Assembly (NCBI RefSeq): GCF_023073355.1
Contig: NZ_JADPJI010000004.1
Span: forward strand, 1 to 64,000
Direction: 5' to 3'
From: Bradyrhizobium sp. 199
GTDB lineage: Bacteria; Pseudomonadota; Alphaproteobacteria; Rhizobiales; Xanthobacteraceae
Length of the DNA: 64,000 nt
Under the pieces are notes generated by a model. The model was not told the DNA's origin. It did not search any database and saw only the letters and a list, made by a program, of their open reading frames with translations. This document shows positions 27,334 to 35,782 of the stretch, piece by piece. The position numbers and the translations under genes were made by a program. How positions within the stretch are numbered: the stretch's first letter is position 1; each line of letters begins with the position of its first letter.

Positions 27334-28368
27334 TTACGCCGCCTGCTTCTTCGCGCTGATCAGCTTGCGGTTGATCAGCACTTCCGCGATCTGGATCGCG
27401 TTGAGCGCGGCGCCCTTGCGTAAGTTGTCGGACACGCACCACAGCACGAGGCCGTTCTCCACCGTCGCGTCCTCGCGGATGCGGCTGATGTAGGTCGCGT
27501 CCTCGCCGGCGGCTTCATACGGCGTGGCGTAGCCGCCGGGCTCCTGCTTGTCGATGACGAGACAGCCGGGCGCCGTGCGCAGGATGTTGCGGGCTTCGTC
27601 CGCGCTGATCGGAGTCTCGAACTCGATGTTGACGGCCTCGGAGTGGCCGACGAAGACCGGCACGCGCACGCAGGTGGCGGAGAGCTTGATCTTGGGATCC
27701 AGGATCTTCTTGGTCTCCGCCATCATCTTCCACTCTTCCTTGGTGTAGCCGTCCTCCATGAAGACGTCGATCTGGGGGATGACGTTGAAGGCGATGCGCG
27801 CGGGAAATTTCTTATTCACGATCTCGCTGTTGGTGTAGACGGCCTTGGTCTGCGAAAACAACTCGTCCATCGCATCCTTGCCGGCGCCCGACACCGATTG
27901 ATAGGTCGAGACCACGACGCGCTTGATGGTCGCCTTGTCGTGCAGCGGCTTGAGCGCGACCACGAGCTGCGCGGTCGAGCAGTTCGGGTTGGCGATGATG
28001 TTCTTCTTCCTGAAGCCTTCGGTCGCAGCGGCGTTCACTTCCGGCACGATCAGCGGCACGTCCGGGTCCATGCGCCAGGCCGAGGAATTGTCGATCACGA
28101 CCGTGCCGGCGGCGCCGATCTTCGGCGACCATTCCTTCGACACCTCGCCGCCCGCCGACATCAGGCAGATGTCGACGTCGGAGAAGTCGTAGTGCTCGAG
28201 CGCCTTGCACTTCAGGGTGCGGTCGCCATAGGAGACCTCGACGCCGACGCTGCGGCGTGACGCCAGGGCCACGACCTCGTCCGCGGGGAATTTGCGCTCA
28301 TCCAGAATGCTGAGCATTTCCCGTCCGACATTGCCGGTCGCGCCGACGACTGCGACTTTGTAACCCAT
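27334..28368 (-). CDS. asd: Aspartate-semialdehyde dehydrogenase
   Basis: Reduces aspartyl phosphate to the semialdehyde in the lysine, threonine and methionine branch. The 344-residue product has the NADP motif VVGATGNVGREML, the catalytic cysteine in IIANPNCSTAQLVVAL, and the SVSGAGK and GDDNLRKGAA-type ends (here SDNLRKGAALNAIQIAE). The length is normal. It is convergent with the carbonic anhydrase gene. Confidence 0.97.
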   Translation of the reverse strand: MGYKVAVVGATGNVGREMLSILDERKFPADEVVALASRRSVGVEVSYGDRTLKCKALEHYDFSDVDICLMSAGGEVSKEWSPKIGAAGTVVIDNSSAWRMDPDVPLIVPEVNAAATEGFRKKNIIANPNCSTAQLVVALKPLHDKATIKRVVVSTYQSVSGAGKDAMDELFSQTKAVYTNSEIVNKKFPARIAFNVIPQIDVFMEDGYTKEEWKMMAETKKILDPKIKLSATCVRVPVFVGHSEAVNIEFETPISADEARNILRTAPGCLVIDKQEPGGYATPYEAAGEDATYISRIREDATVENGLVLWCVSDNLRKGAALNAIQIAEVLINRKLISAKKQAA

Positions 28369-28484
28369 CGTTCACTCTCCGGTGAAAAAGCCCGTTCCTG
28401 AAGCTGACGCTTAAACAGGAAGAGCAGCGCTTCTATGCGAGAACCGGCCTCAAGACAACGTTGGACCATGCTTTAGGGACGTGG

Positions 28485-29273
28485 ATGCAGTCGCCTGAGG
28501 CCAGCACGGCCGTTAGCCCCACCCAGATCCATCTGGCGCTTGCAGCTTTCGCCGACGAGGTCGTCGGCACGCTGGCGCGCCTGTTCGCTTATGTGGGGAC
28601 GCTCGCCCTCCTTTGCATCCTCGGCCTTGCCGCGCTCGGCCAGCTGCCCGATCAGCGCGATGATGAGCCGGCGCCGAGACCGGGCTGGAGCGTGGCCGAC
28701 CGCTCGCGCCCGGCTTTCGCCCTTAGCAAACTCGATTCATCAGAGAAAACAGCCTCTTACTCCATCCTCAGGCATCCTGAAGGCGGCCGCAGGGACGTCA
28801 TGCGCTGGACCGGCCCCGCAGAGCAGGTGCTGGCCGAACTCGAGATTTACCGGGAGGGCGGCGAATTCGACGTCACACGTCCGGCAACGGAGGACCTCGC
28901 CGTCCAGATGGGACTAGGCGCGGCCACCCCGCTCGAGCAAGCCGGCCTGATCGAGACCAAATTCGGCGCCGTCGCCCTGTTCCGGCCGGTCGCTGCAATG
29001 GAGGGCGCGCGGGCATGCCTCGGCTACCTCAAGCGCAGCGAGGAGCCAGCGTTGCAGATCTCCGGCTTCTCCTGCCAGGGCGACACCCTGCCCGCCCGGC
29101 GCGCGGCGATCGCCTGCACGCTGAACCGGCTGACACTGCTGACCTCGGGCAACGAGCCGAAGCTGGCGGACCTGTTCGCCCGTGCCGAGCTGAAGCGCCG
29201 CGGCTGTGACCTTGCGGGCTCGCCGGACTGGCTGCTGGGCGCCGCGAACGCACAATTGCGCGGAACGCTCTGA
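28485..29273 (+). CDS. Membrane-anchored hypothetical protein
   Basis: A 262-residue protein. One membrane span (about 33-53, LARLFAYVGTLALLCILGLAALG) follows a short N-terminus, then a linker (QLPDQRDDEPAPRPGW) and a globular domain. The domain has three or more cysteines in the second half (ARACLGYL, SGFSCQGD, AIACTLNRL, RRGCDLA). This pattern suggests a periplasmic domain with disulfides. I do not recognise a named family. The ATG at 28485 has AGGGACG in front. A TTG at 28461 is less likely. It stands alone, divergent from asd. Confidence 0.7.
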   Translation: MQSPEASTAVSPTQIHLALAAFADEVVGTLARLFAYVGTLALLCILGLAALGQLPDQRDDEPAPRPGWSVADRSRPAFALSKLDSSEKTASYSILRHPEGGRRDVMRWTGPAEQVLAELEIYREGGEFDVTRPATEDLAVQMGLGAATPLEQAGLIETKFGAVALFRPVAAMEGARACLGYLKRSEEPALQISGFSCQGDTLPARRAAIACTLNRLTLLTSGNEPKLADLFARAELKRRGCDLAGSPDWLLGAANAQLRGTL

Positions 29274-29429
29274 CCGGCATCAAGCCCAAGTGGCTGTATC
29301 CATGCAACTTTGACCCGCGCGCACGATTATTCAGCGCTGGTGTGACCCAATTGACCTAGTTGCGGTCGCCTTGGCCGGGCTAGTATGGGGATGAAATCGA
29401 TTGGCGGCTTGCCGCCTGAAGGGGACGTG

Positions 29430-29816
29430 ATGAGCTCGAATTTCTCTGCCGCGAACAAACTGGCGATGTGGCTTGCGGCCGGCGCCGTGATTGCCATGTC
29501 CTCGGCCTTCGCGGCACCCGCCTCGGCCGAAACCAAGAAGCAGCGCTATGATAACGGCCGTCCCTATTACGGCCCGAGCGGCCCCAATTCGAGCTATCAG
29601 CAGGGTCGCACCCGCATCTATGTGAGCAAGCGCTCATGGCTCGACGGCGGCACCGAGGTCAATCCGGGCGACCGCAAGTTCTCCGACTACGCCTTCCCGC
29701 CGGCCGTGGGCTATCCGTCCTTCGCCCGCGAGAATCTCAACCGCCCGATCGACCGCCAGCCGCTCTCGCCGCCGCACGATGTCGGCGGCTATCCGCAAAC
29801 TTTCCCGCTGTACTGA
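29430..29816 (+). CDS. Exported hypothetical protein
   Basis: A 128-residue secreted protein with a signal peptide ending AAPASAE (about residue 32). The mature part is aromatic and proline-rich, with the repeat-like segments RYDNGRPYYGPSGPNSSYQQG, IYVSKRSWLDGGTEVNPGDRKFSDYAFPP and RPIDRQPLSPP. It has no cysteine and no recognised domain. Conserved short exported proteins of this style occur in bradyrhizobia. The ATG follows GAAGGGGACG, and a strong terminator follows the gene, which supports a real transcript. Confidence 0.75.
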   Translation: MSSNFSAANKLAMWLAAGAVIAMSSAFAAPASAETKKQRYDNGRPYYGPSGPNSSYQQGRTRIYVSKRSWLDGGTEVNPGDRKFSDYAFPPAVGYPSFARENLNRPIDRQPLSPPHDVGGYPQTFPLY

Positions 29817-29836
29817 GCGGACCACAATTCGAGTTG

Positions 29837-29868
29837 AAAAAGGGCCGGGCTCACGCCCGGCCTTTTTG
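29837..29868 (+). terminator. Rho-independent terminator after the exported protein gene
   Basis: AAAAAGGGCCGGGC, loop TCAC, GCCCGGCCTTTTTG. The stem has one bulge and a T run follows. It begins 21 bases after the stop. Confidence 0.88.
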
Positions 29869-29882
29869 TTTTGCGCCACACG

Positions 29883-29962
29883 GTCATTCCGGGGCGGCTC
29901 GAAGAGCCGAACCCGGAATCTCGAGATTCCGGGTCTGGTGCTACGCACCATCCCGGAATGAC
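29883..29962. repeat. Dispersed palindrome family B, copy 2
   Basis: GTCATTCCGGGGCGGCTCGA at the left and CATCCCGGAATGAC at the right, with the same inner CCGGAATCTCGAGATTCCGG palindrome as 17702-17780. It ends ten bases before the leuB stop on the other strand. Confidence 0.8.
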
Positions 29963-29972
29963 GGCACGCATG

Positions 29973-31085
29973 TTACGCGTGCAGCTTCTGCAATTCCTTC
30001 AGGATCGCCTCGCCCATTTGCGTGGTCGAGACCGCCGTGGTGCCTTCCGACTTGATGTCGGCGGTGCGCAGGCCGCTGGCGAGCACCGCGGCGATCGCGG
30101 CGTCTACCTTGTCGGCCAGCGCGCCCATGTCGAAGGAATAGCGCAGCGCCATGCCGAACGACGAGATCATCGCAATGGGATTTGCGAGGCCCTGGCCTGC
30201 GATATCGGGCGCCGAGCCGTGCACGGGCTCGTACAGCGCCTTGCGCTTCCTGCTCTTGACGTCGATCTCGCCGAGCGAGGCCGAGGGCAGCATGCCGAGC
30301 GATCCCGTCAGCATCGCCGCGATGTCGGACAGCATGTCGCCGAACAGATTGTCGGTGACGATGACGTCGAACTGCTTGGGCCATTTCACCAGCATCATGC
30401 CGCCGGAATCGGCGAGCTGGTGCTCGAGCGTGACGTCGGGATATTCGCGCTTATGGACCTGGGTCATCACCTCGTTCCAGAGCACGCCCGACTTCATGAC
30501 GTTGCGCTTCTCCATCGACGTCACCTTGTTCTTGCGCTTCCTGGCAAGCTCGAAGGCGACGCGGCCGATGCGCTCGATCTCGTAGGTGTCGTAGACCTGG
30601 GTGTCGACGGCGCGCTTCTGGCCGTTGCCGAGATCGGTGATGGTCTTGGGCTCGCCGAAATAGACACCGCCGGTGAGCTCGCGCACGATCATGATGTCGA
30701 GGCCCTCGACCGCCTCGCGCTTCAGGCTCGAAGCCTCGGCCAGCGCCGGGTAGCACACGGCGGGACGCAGGTTCGCGAACAAAGCGAGATCCTTGCGCAG
30801 GCGCAGCAGGCCGGCTTCGGGACGCACCTCGTAAGGAACGGCATCCCACTTCGGGCCGCCGACCGCGCCGAAGATGATAGCGTCGGCGGCGAGCGCCTTG
30901 GCCATGTCGCCCTCGGAGATCGACACCTTGTGCGCGTCATAGGCGGAGCCGCCGACGAGGCCGGTATCCGTCTCGAACCTGGCGATCCCGGCCGAATTGA
31001 GCCAGTCGATCAGCCGCTTCACCTCGCCCATCACCTCGGGGCCGATACCGTCGCCGGGAAGCAGCAGCAGTTTGTGCGTCGCCAT
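29973..31085 (-). CDS. leuB: 3-isopropylmalate dehydrogenase
   Basis: NAD-dependent oxidative decarboxylase of leucine synthesis. The 370-residue product starts [20 protein letters not shown] and has the substrate motifs [21 protein letters not shown] and [14 protein letters not shown], the metal-site [10 protein letters not shown], and [21 protein letters not shown]. The length is typical. It is transcribed away from the MFS gene and lies 14 kb from leuC. Confidence 0.97.
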   Translation of the reverse strand: MATHKLLLLPGDGIGPEVMGEVKRLIDWLNSAGIARFETDTGLVGGSAYDAHKVSISEGDMAKALAADAIIFGAVGGPKWDAVPYEVRPEAGLLRLRKDLALFANLRPAVCYPALAEASSLKREAVEGLDIMIVRELTGGVYFGEPKTITDLGNGQKRAVDTQVYDTYEIERIGRVAFELARKRKNKVTSMEKRNVMKSGVLWNEVMTQVHKREYPDVTLEHQLADSGGMMLVKWPKQFDVIVTDNLFGDMLSDIAAMLTGSLGMLPSASLGEIDVKSRKRKALYEPVHGSAPDIAGQGLANPIAMISSFGMALRYSFDMGALADKVDAAIAAVLASGLRTADIKSEGTTAVSTTQMGEAILKELQKLHA

Positions 31086-31217
31086 GGTCGTTTCCTCTGA
31101 GATCGAATTTCGGCCGGAGTGCTAGAGCGACGTTGCGCGCTTGGCAAGACACCATTGCCGCCTCGCCGCTGTGCAAGGCAGGCAGGGCCTGCCACACTGC
31201 ACCTGCCGGAGTACCCC

Positions 31218-32417
31218 TTGCACGCACCTGACCGCCCTCCACCCGATGCCCATCCCGCGCGGCTGATCCTGACCCTGTCGCTGGCCGCGACGGTCGGGCT
31301 CGGTATCGGCCGCTTCGCCTATTCGCTGGTGCTGCCGGACATGCGGGAGGACCTCGGTTGGTCCTACTCGGCGGCCGGTTTCATGAATACCATCAATGCC
31401 GTCGGCTATCTCGCGGGCGCCCTTGTGGCGTCCCGGCTGATCCAGCGCGTCGGCTGGTCGGCCGCGATCCGCGGCGGAACGCTGGCCTGTGTCGCCGCGC
31501 TTGCGGTGTGCGCGCTGACCGGCAATTTCGTCGCGCTCAGCCTGGCCCGGCTGGTGCTCGGCATCGGCGCGGCGGCCGGCTTCGTCGCCGGCGGCGCGCT
31601 GGCCGCTTCCATCGCGCAGGCCCATCCGGAGCGGGGCAATTTCCTGCTCAGCCTGTTCTATGCCGGCCCCGGTGTTGGCATTCTCTCATCAGGGCTGATC
31701 GCCCCGTTCACGCTGCAATATTTCGGCCCGGGCTCGTGGTGGGTGGTGTGGTGGGCGATGACGCTGCTGTCCGTCGTGATGACCGTGCCGCTGTTCCTGG
31801 TCCGCATCGAGAGCGGAGCCCGTTTCTCGCAAGCCAGCCACGCCGCCTTCGCGATTATGCCCGTGCTGATCTATCTCGCCGGCTACTTCCTGTTCGGCGC
31901 CGGCTACATCGCCTACATGACCTTCATGATCGCCTATGTCCGCGACGGCGGCGGCGGGGCCGCGGCGCAGGCGGCATTCTGGAGCCTGATCGGGCTGAGC
32001 GCCTTCGTCACGCCCTGGGTCTGGCGCGGCGTGCTGGCGCTCGATCGCGGCGGACTTGCCACCGCCATCATCCTCGGCACCAACGCGCTGGGTGCGGCTC
32101 TGCCGATCCTTGGACATTCGCCGGCGTGGCTTGCGGTCTCCGCGGTGGTGTTCGGCGTCGCCTTCTTCGCCGTGGTCGGCTCGACCACCGCCTTCGTGCG
32201 CTTCAACTATCCGCCCGAGGTGTGGCCGACCGCGATCGCGGCGATGACGATCTCGTTCGGCGTCGGCCAGACGCTCGGGCCGATCGCGGTCGGCGCGATC
32301 ACGGACGCGCTCGGGAGCCTGAGTTACGCGCTGAATGTCTCGGCGGCGCTGCTGGCGCTTGGGGCGGTTGCGGCGCTGTGTCAGCGCAAGGTGGGGCCGA
32401 AGGGCTCGCGTCCGTAG
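31218..32417 (+). CDS. YbfB/YjiJ-family MFS transporter
   Basis: A 399-residue, 12-span major facilitator protein. The first span motif GLGIGRFAYSLVLPDMREDLGWSYSAAGFMNTINAVGYLAGAL is typical of the YbfB/YjiJ family. The transported substrate is unknown. The start is uncertain. TTG at 31218 (HAPDRPPPDAHPARLIL) gives the normal length, and the frame is open back to 31119. It is divergent from leuB and converges with the molybdoenzyme operon ten bases after its stop. Confidence 0.85.
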   Translation: MHAPDRPPPDAHPARLILTLSLAATVGLGIGRFAYSLVLPDMREDLGWSYSAAGFMNTINAVGYLAGALVASRLIQRVGWSAAIRGGTLACVAALAVCALTGNFVALSLARLVLGIGAAAGFVAGGALAASIAQAHPERGNFLLSLFYAGPGVGILSSGLIAPFTLQYFGPGSWWVVWWAMTLLSVVMTVPLFLVRIESGARFSQASHAAFAIMPVLIYLAGYFLFGAGYIAYMTFMIAYVRDGGGGAAAQAAFWSLIGLSAFVTPWVWRGVLALDRGGLATAIILGTNALGAALPILGHSPAWLAVSAVVFGVAFFAVVGSTTAFVRFNYPPEVWPTAIAAMTISFGVGQTLGPIAVGAITDALGSLSYALNVSAALLALGAVAALCQRKVGPKGSRP

Positions 32418-32426
32418 CGCAGCGGA

Positions 32427-33209
32427 TTAGCTCCCACTGAACGAATTATAACCCTGGTCTTCCCAATAGCCGCCCTTGTAGTCGTTGGTGACTTCCATCG
32501 AGACCACGTATTTCGGGTTCTTGAAGCCGAGCTTGGTCGGCACGCGGATCTTCATCGGGAAGCCGTAGGCGCGCGGCAGGATTTCGTCCGCGTATTTGAA
32601 CGTCATCTGCGTCTGTGGATGCAGCGCGCTGCGCATGTCGAGGGGAGAATTGTAGCCGTCCTTGTCGGCGCACTGGAACCAGACATATTTCGCGCGCGTA
32701 TCGGCGCCGACCAGCTTGAGGAAATCGCGCAGGGGCGTGCCGGTCCAGCTGCCGATCGCGCTCCAGCCTTCCACGCAGATATGACGCGTGATCTGCGTAA
32801 CCTGCGGCAGCTTGTAGAGCTCATCCAGCGTCCAGGACTTCTTGTTGTCGACAAGGCCGCGGACCTCGAGTTTCCAGTCGGCGCCGTTCACGTCGGGCGC
32901 ATCGTCGAGATCGTAATAGGCGTTGAACGGGAACGGTTTCGTGATCGCGCTTTCGGCAAAGGTCGGCGCCAGCGCGTCTGGATTGAAGATGAAGGCCTGC
33001 ACCGCGTCGTTGAATTTCGAGACCTGCTTCAGCATCTCCTCGGCCGAAGAGGAATCGACGACGTCGCAGCCGGTGAGCAGCGTCAGCGCCCCGAGACTGG
33101 CGCCGCCCGCGATGAAGCGGCGGCGGGTCACATCAGGCATCGTCTTGATGGAGTCCTTGATCAGGAGCCGCTTGTCGACGCCGGGGACCAGGAATGTACG
33201 CTTGGCCAT
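32427..33209 (-). CDS. Sulfite-oxidase-fold molybdopterin oxidoreductase, Tat substrate
   Basis: A 260-residue enzyme of the sulfite oxidase/MsrP (YedY)-like family. A twin-arginine motif TRRRFIAG (28-35) precedes the hydrophobic part and LLTGC (44-48), which reads like a lipobox, so the protein may be a Tat-exported lipoprotein. The Mo-binding cysteine is Cys145 in RHICVEGWSAIGSW. PLDMRSALHPQTQMTF and GFPMKIRVPTKLGFKNPK are family motifs. The start is less certain because about 20 residues precede the Tat motif. It lies ten bases after its cytochrome b partner. The substrate is unknown, and methionine sulfoxide repair is one possibility by analogy. Confidence 0.88.
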   Translation of the reverse strand: MAKRTFLVPGVDKRLLIKDSIKTMPDVTRRRFIAGGASLGALTLLTGCDVVDSSSAEEMLKQVSKFNDAVQAFIFNPDALAPTFAESAITKPFPFNAYYDLDDAPDVNGADWKLEVRGLVDNKKSWTLDELYKLPQVTQITRHICVEGWSAIGSWTGTPLRDFLKLVGADTRAKYVWFQCADKDGYNSPLDMRSALHPQTQMTFKYADEILPRAYGFPMKIRVPTKLGFKNPKYVVSMEVTNDYKGGYWEDQGYNSFSGS

Positions 33210-33219
33210 GTTGTCCTCC

Positions 33220-33849
33220 TCAGCGACCGATGATCATGGCGCGCAGGCTCTTCGGCACCAGCAGCGCGAGCAGAACGTGAACGACCAGGAACGCGCAGAT
33301 CGCGGCCATGCAGAAGAAATGGATGTAGCGCGCGGTCGGATAGTCGCCGAACAGTGTGACGAGCCAATGCAGCTGCACCGGCTTCCACATCCCAAGGCCT
33401 GACAGCACGATCAGGACGCCGACCACGATGATGCCGGCATAGAGCACGCGCTGGACGTAATTGTAGACGGTGAGATCGGCATGGCCGAGCTTGAAGGTCA
33501 GCGCAGCCCTGACGTCGTGGAGCACGCCTGACGGGGTGATCGGGAACAGTTTCTTGGCGAAGCGGCCGGTGGCAAAGCCGGTGACGAGATAGGCGAGCCC
33601 GTTGATCATCAAGAGCCACATCGCCGCGAAATGCCAGAGCAGGCCGCCGCCGAGCCAGCCGCCGAGCGTGTACTCGCGCGGAAAGCTGAAGCCGAACAGC
33701 GGCGAGGCGTTGTAGATCTGCCAGCCCGACAGGATCATCAGGATCATGGCAAGAGCATTGACCCAATGCATGACCCGGACCCAGGCTGGCTGGATTACTT
33801 TGGCCGGATTGGCCCTGACCTGCTCGTCGGTGACAGTGAGGCTCGCCAT
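33220..33849 (-). CDS. Cytochrome b membrane protein, partner of the molybdoenzyme
   Basis: A 209-residue membrane protein of the cytochrome b561/Ni-Fe hydrogenase b-type fold with four main spans. Likely heme histidines are in VRVMHWVNAL, LLWHFAAMW, ARYIHFF and FLVVHVLL. It lies directly upstream of the molybdopterin gene, and the pair should carry electrons from the quinone pool to the periplasmic Mo enzyme, as MsrQ does for MsrP. It is not clearly MsrQ itself, which has a different fold pattern. Confidence 0.88.
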   Translation of the reverse strand: MASLTVTDEQVRANPAKVIQPAWVRVMHWVNALAMILMILSGWQIYNASPLFGFSFPREYTLGGWLGGGLLWHFAAMWLLMINGLAYLVTGFATGRFAKKLFPITPSGVLHDVRAALTFKLGHADLTVYNYVQRVLYAGIIVVGVLIVLSGLGMWKPVQLHWLVTLFGDYPTARYIHFFCMAAICAFLVVHVLLALLVPKSLRAMIIGR

Positions 33850-33954
33850 GATGGTTCCGTCCTGGGGATCGTGTGTCAGGATTATACGCCGGCCGTCCGT
33901 CTTCGTTACGCCGTACTCGCGATCAAATCGATGCCGTCAGGCTATTGTGGTCAC

Positions 33955-33984
33955 AAAAAAGCGAGCCGGGCACCCCCGGCTCGC
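33955..33984 (-). terminator. Rho-independent terminator after the fasciclin gene
   Basis: On the minus strand, GCGAGCCGGG / CCCGGCTCGC with a four-base loop is followed by six T. It lies 45 bases past the fasciclin stop. Confidence 0.9.
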
Positions 33985-34028
33985 CTTGTCGAAACACCCT
34001 GTCGGGGATGAAACAGGATCGCGTGGGG

Positions 34029-34583
34029 TTACGTCGCCGGCATCAGCACGGTATCGATCACGTGGATGACACCGTTCGACTGGTTGACGTTGGAGATCGT
34101 CACCATCGAGGTGCCGCCCTTGGCGTCGACGATCCAGACCTTGCCGTCCATCTTCTTGACCGTCAGCTCCTCGCCTTCGGCGGTCTTCAGCTTCTTGCCC
34201 TCGGTGAGGTCGGAAGCCTCGAGCTTGCCGGGCACGACATGATAGGTGAGGATCTTGGTCAGCGTGGCCTTGTTCTCGGGCTTGACCAGGGTGTCGACGG
34301 TGCCGGCCGGCAGCTTGCCGAAGGCGGCGTTGGTCGGCGCGAACACCGTGAACGGGCCCCTGCCTTCCAGGGTCGGGACCAGGCCCGCTGCCTTCACGGC
34401 CGCGACCAGCGTGGTGTGGTCCTTCGAGTTGACCGCGTTCTGGACGATGTTCTTGGACGGGAACATCGCAGCGCCGCCGACCATGACGGTCTTCTCCTCG
34501 GCGCTCACTGGCGCGACGACGGTCGCGGTGATGGCCAGGGCGCTGAAGGCGGCGGCAGCGAGATAGGTAATGCGCTTCGACAT
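34029..34583 (-). CDS. Fasciclin (FAS1) domain exported protein
   Basis: A 184-residue secreted protein. A signal peptide (SKRITYLAAAAFSALAITATVVAPVSA) is followed by one FAS1 domain with NIVQNAVNSKDHTTLVAAVKAAGL, GPFTVFAPTNAAFGKLP, LTKILTYHVVPGKL and the closing NGVIHVIDTVLMP. These are the standard H1, YH and H2 motifs. Such proteins take part in adhesion or matrix interaction, and in rhizobia have been linked with symbiosis (general family knowledge). It is a single gene with its own terminator. Confidence 0.95.
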   Translation of the reverse strand: MSKRITYLAAAAFSALAITATVVAPVSAEEKTVMVGGAAMFPSKNIVQNAVNSKDHTTLVAAVKAAGLVPTLEGRGPFTVFAPTNAAFGKLPAGTVDTLVKPENKATLTKILTYHVVPGKLEASDLTEGKKLKTAEGEELTVKKMDGKVWIVDAKGGTSMVTISNVNQSNGVIHVIDTVLMPAT

Positions 34584-34781
34584 GGAGAATCTCCCGATTG
34601 GATTGTGACCGGCGATTGCCGGCGTTGAGTTGGCAACAACAGTGGCTGCGACCTGTGAGCGTGAAGCAGCAGCGCCGTCGTTGCACCGAACTACGGGAGG
34701 GTTTGCGAAGTGGTTTCGGGAAATAATTTATCGTGATGCGTGAAACTATCCGCGGGGGTGTTCGTGGGGTGCATCCACCGC

Positions 34782-34899
34782 GTCATCGCGAGGAGCGACT
34801 TGCCCGCCGAAGCTCGCAGAGCGAAGGCGGAAGCGACGAAGCAATCCAGGCTGTTTGCACGGATACTTTTCTGGATTGCTTCGCTTCGCTCGCAATGAC
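34782..34899. repeat. Dispersed palindrome family A, copy 2 (long form)
   Basis: GTCATCGCGAGGAGCGACTT at the left, CTTCGCTCGCAATGAC at the right, with GAAGCAATCCAGGCTG and GGATTGCTTCGCTTC inside. It fills most of the gap upstream of fasciclin and ends seven bases before the SDR stop. Confidence 0.8.
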
Positions 34900-34905
34900 G
34901 AACTA

Positions 34906-35667
34906 CTAGTCCCTATTGTTCGGTGTTTGAATGAACCCGCGATTATGCGTCGGGCTGATCAGCACTTCGTTGATGCAAACACGCGCCGGCATGCTCGCTA
35001 TGAACGCGATGGTACGACCGAGATCTTCGGATTGCAGCATCCTGGCTTGCTCGTCCTCGCTCGGCACCACCGGGCGCAGCTTCAGGATCGGCGTCGCCAC
35101 CTCGCCCGGCATCAGGCAGCAGGCGCGCAGGCCGTTGACGCATTCGTCCATGTTGAAGGAGTGGGTCAATGCCAGCACCGCATGCTTGGTGGTAGTGTAG
35201 GCCGGGCCCGGCATCTTCGAGACGTGGCGGCCGGCCCATGACGAGACGTTGATGATCGCGCCATCCTGCTGCTTGCGCATCGTCGGCAGAACCGCGCGCA
35301 TGCAATAGAGCACGCCGTTGAGATTGACCTGGACCAGTCTGTCCCAGCCCTCCAGTTCCATGTCCTTCCAGCTGCGCTTGGGGACATTGATGCCGGCATT
35401 GTTGACCAGGAGGTCGATGCGGCCGTGCTTGGTGACGATCTGATCGGCCGCTTTCTGGGCCGCGGCGGCGTTGGACACATCCAGCGCAATCGCCTCGGCC
35501 GCCCCGCCCGTTTTGGTGATCTTCGCCACCACAGCGTCAAGAGCTGGCTGGCGCCGGCCGGACACCACCACCGTCCAGCCGTCGGCAGCTAGCGCCTCGG
35601 CGCCAGCCTCCCCGATGCCGCTGCCACCACCCGTGACCCAGGCCACGCGTTTCCCGTTCTTGGTCAT
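34906..35667 (-). CDS. SDR-family oxidoreductase
   Basis: A 253-residue classical short-chain dehydrogenase. The cofactor motif VTGGGSGIGEAGAEAL, NNAGIN, INVSSWAGRH and the catalytic YTTTK (Y-x3-K) are intact. The NADP-preferring basic residue after GxxxGxG (VSGRRQPAL) suggests NADPH. The substrate is unknown. The gene is divergent from matB with a 115-base shared promoter region that holds two inverted repeats. It may belong with malonate use, but this is inferred only from position. Confidence 0.9.
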   Translation of the reverse strand: MTKNGKRVAWVTGGGSGIGEAGAEALAADGWTVVVSGRRQPALDAVVAKITKTGGAAEAIALDVSNAAAAQKAADQIVTKHGRIDLLVNNAGINVPKRSWKDMELEGWDRLVQVNLNGVLYCMRAVLPTMRKQQDGAIINVSSWAGRHVSKMPGPAYTTTKHAVLALTHSFNMDECVNGLRACCLMPGEVATPILKLRPVVPSEDEQARMLQSEDLGRTIAFIASMPARVCINEVLISPTHNRGFIQTPNNRD

Positions 35668-35731
35668 GCAAACTGTCTCCGTTGCTTCAGCGGGGCGGTT
35701 TTTGCTAATCCAGCCCTCGGTTTTGACCGGC

Positions 35732-35760
35732 CTTGTCTAACAAGACTTGTCGTACAAGTC
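35732..35760. promoter_or_regulatory. Two tandem inverted repeats, GntR/FCD-type operator candidates
   Basis: CTTGT-CTA-ACAAG (35732-35744) and GACTTGT-CGT-ACAAGTC (35744-35760), centres 14 bases apart. Both have the TTGTNNNACAA pattern recognised by FadR/FCD-subfamily GntR regulators. They lie between the SDR and matB genes, 23 bases before matB. Confidence 0.5.
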
Positions 35761-35782
35761 CCTACGGTCGAGGAAATCTTGC

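Noticed and set aside
29871..31100. 409-codon plus-strand frame opposite leuB
   Set aside because: Shadow of leuB. It starts inside a palindromic repeat and has no recognised domain.
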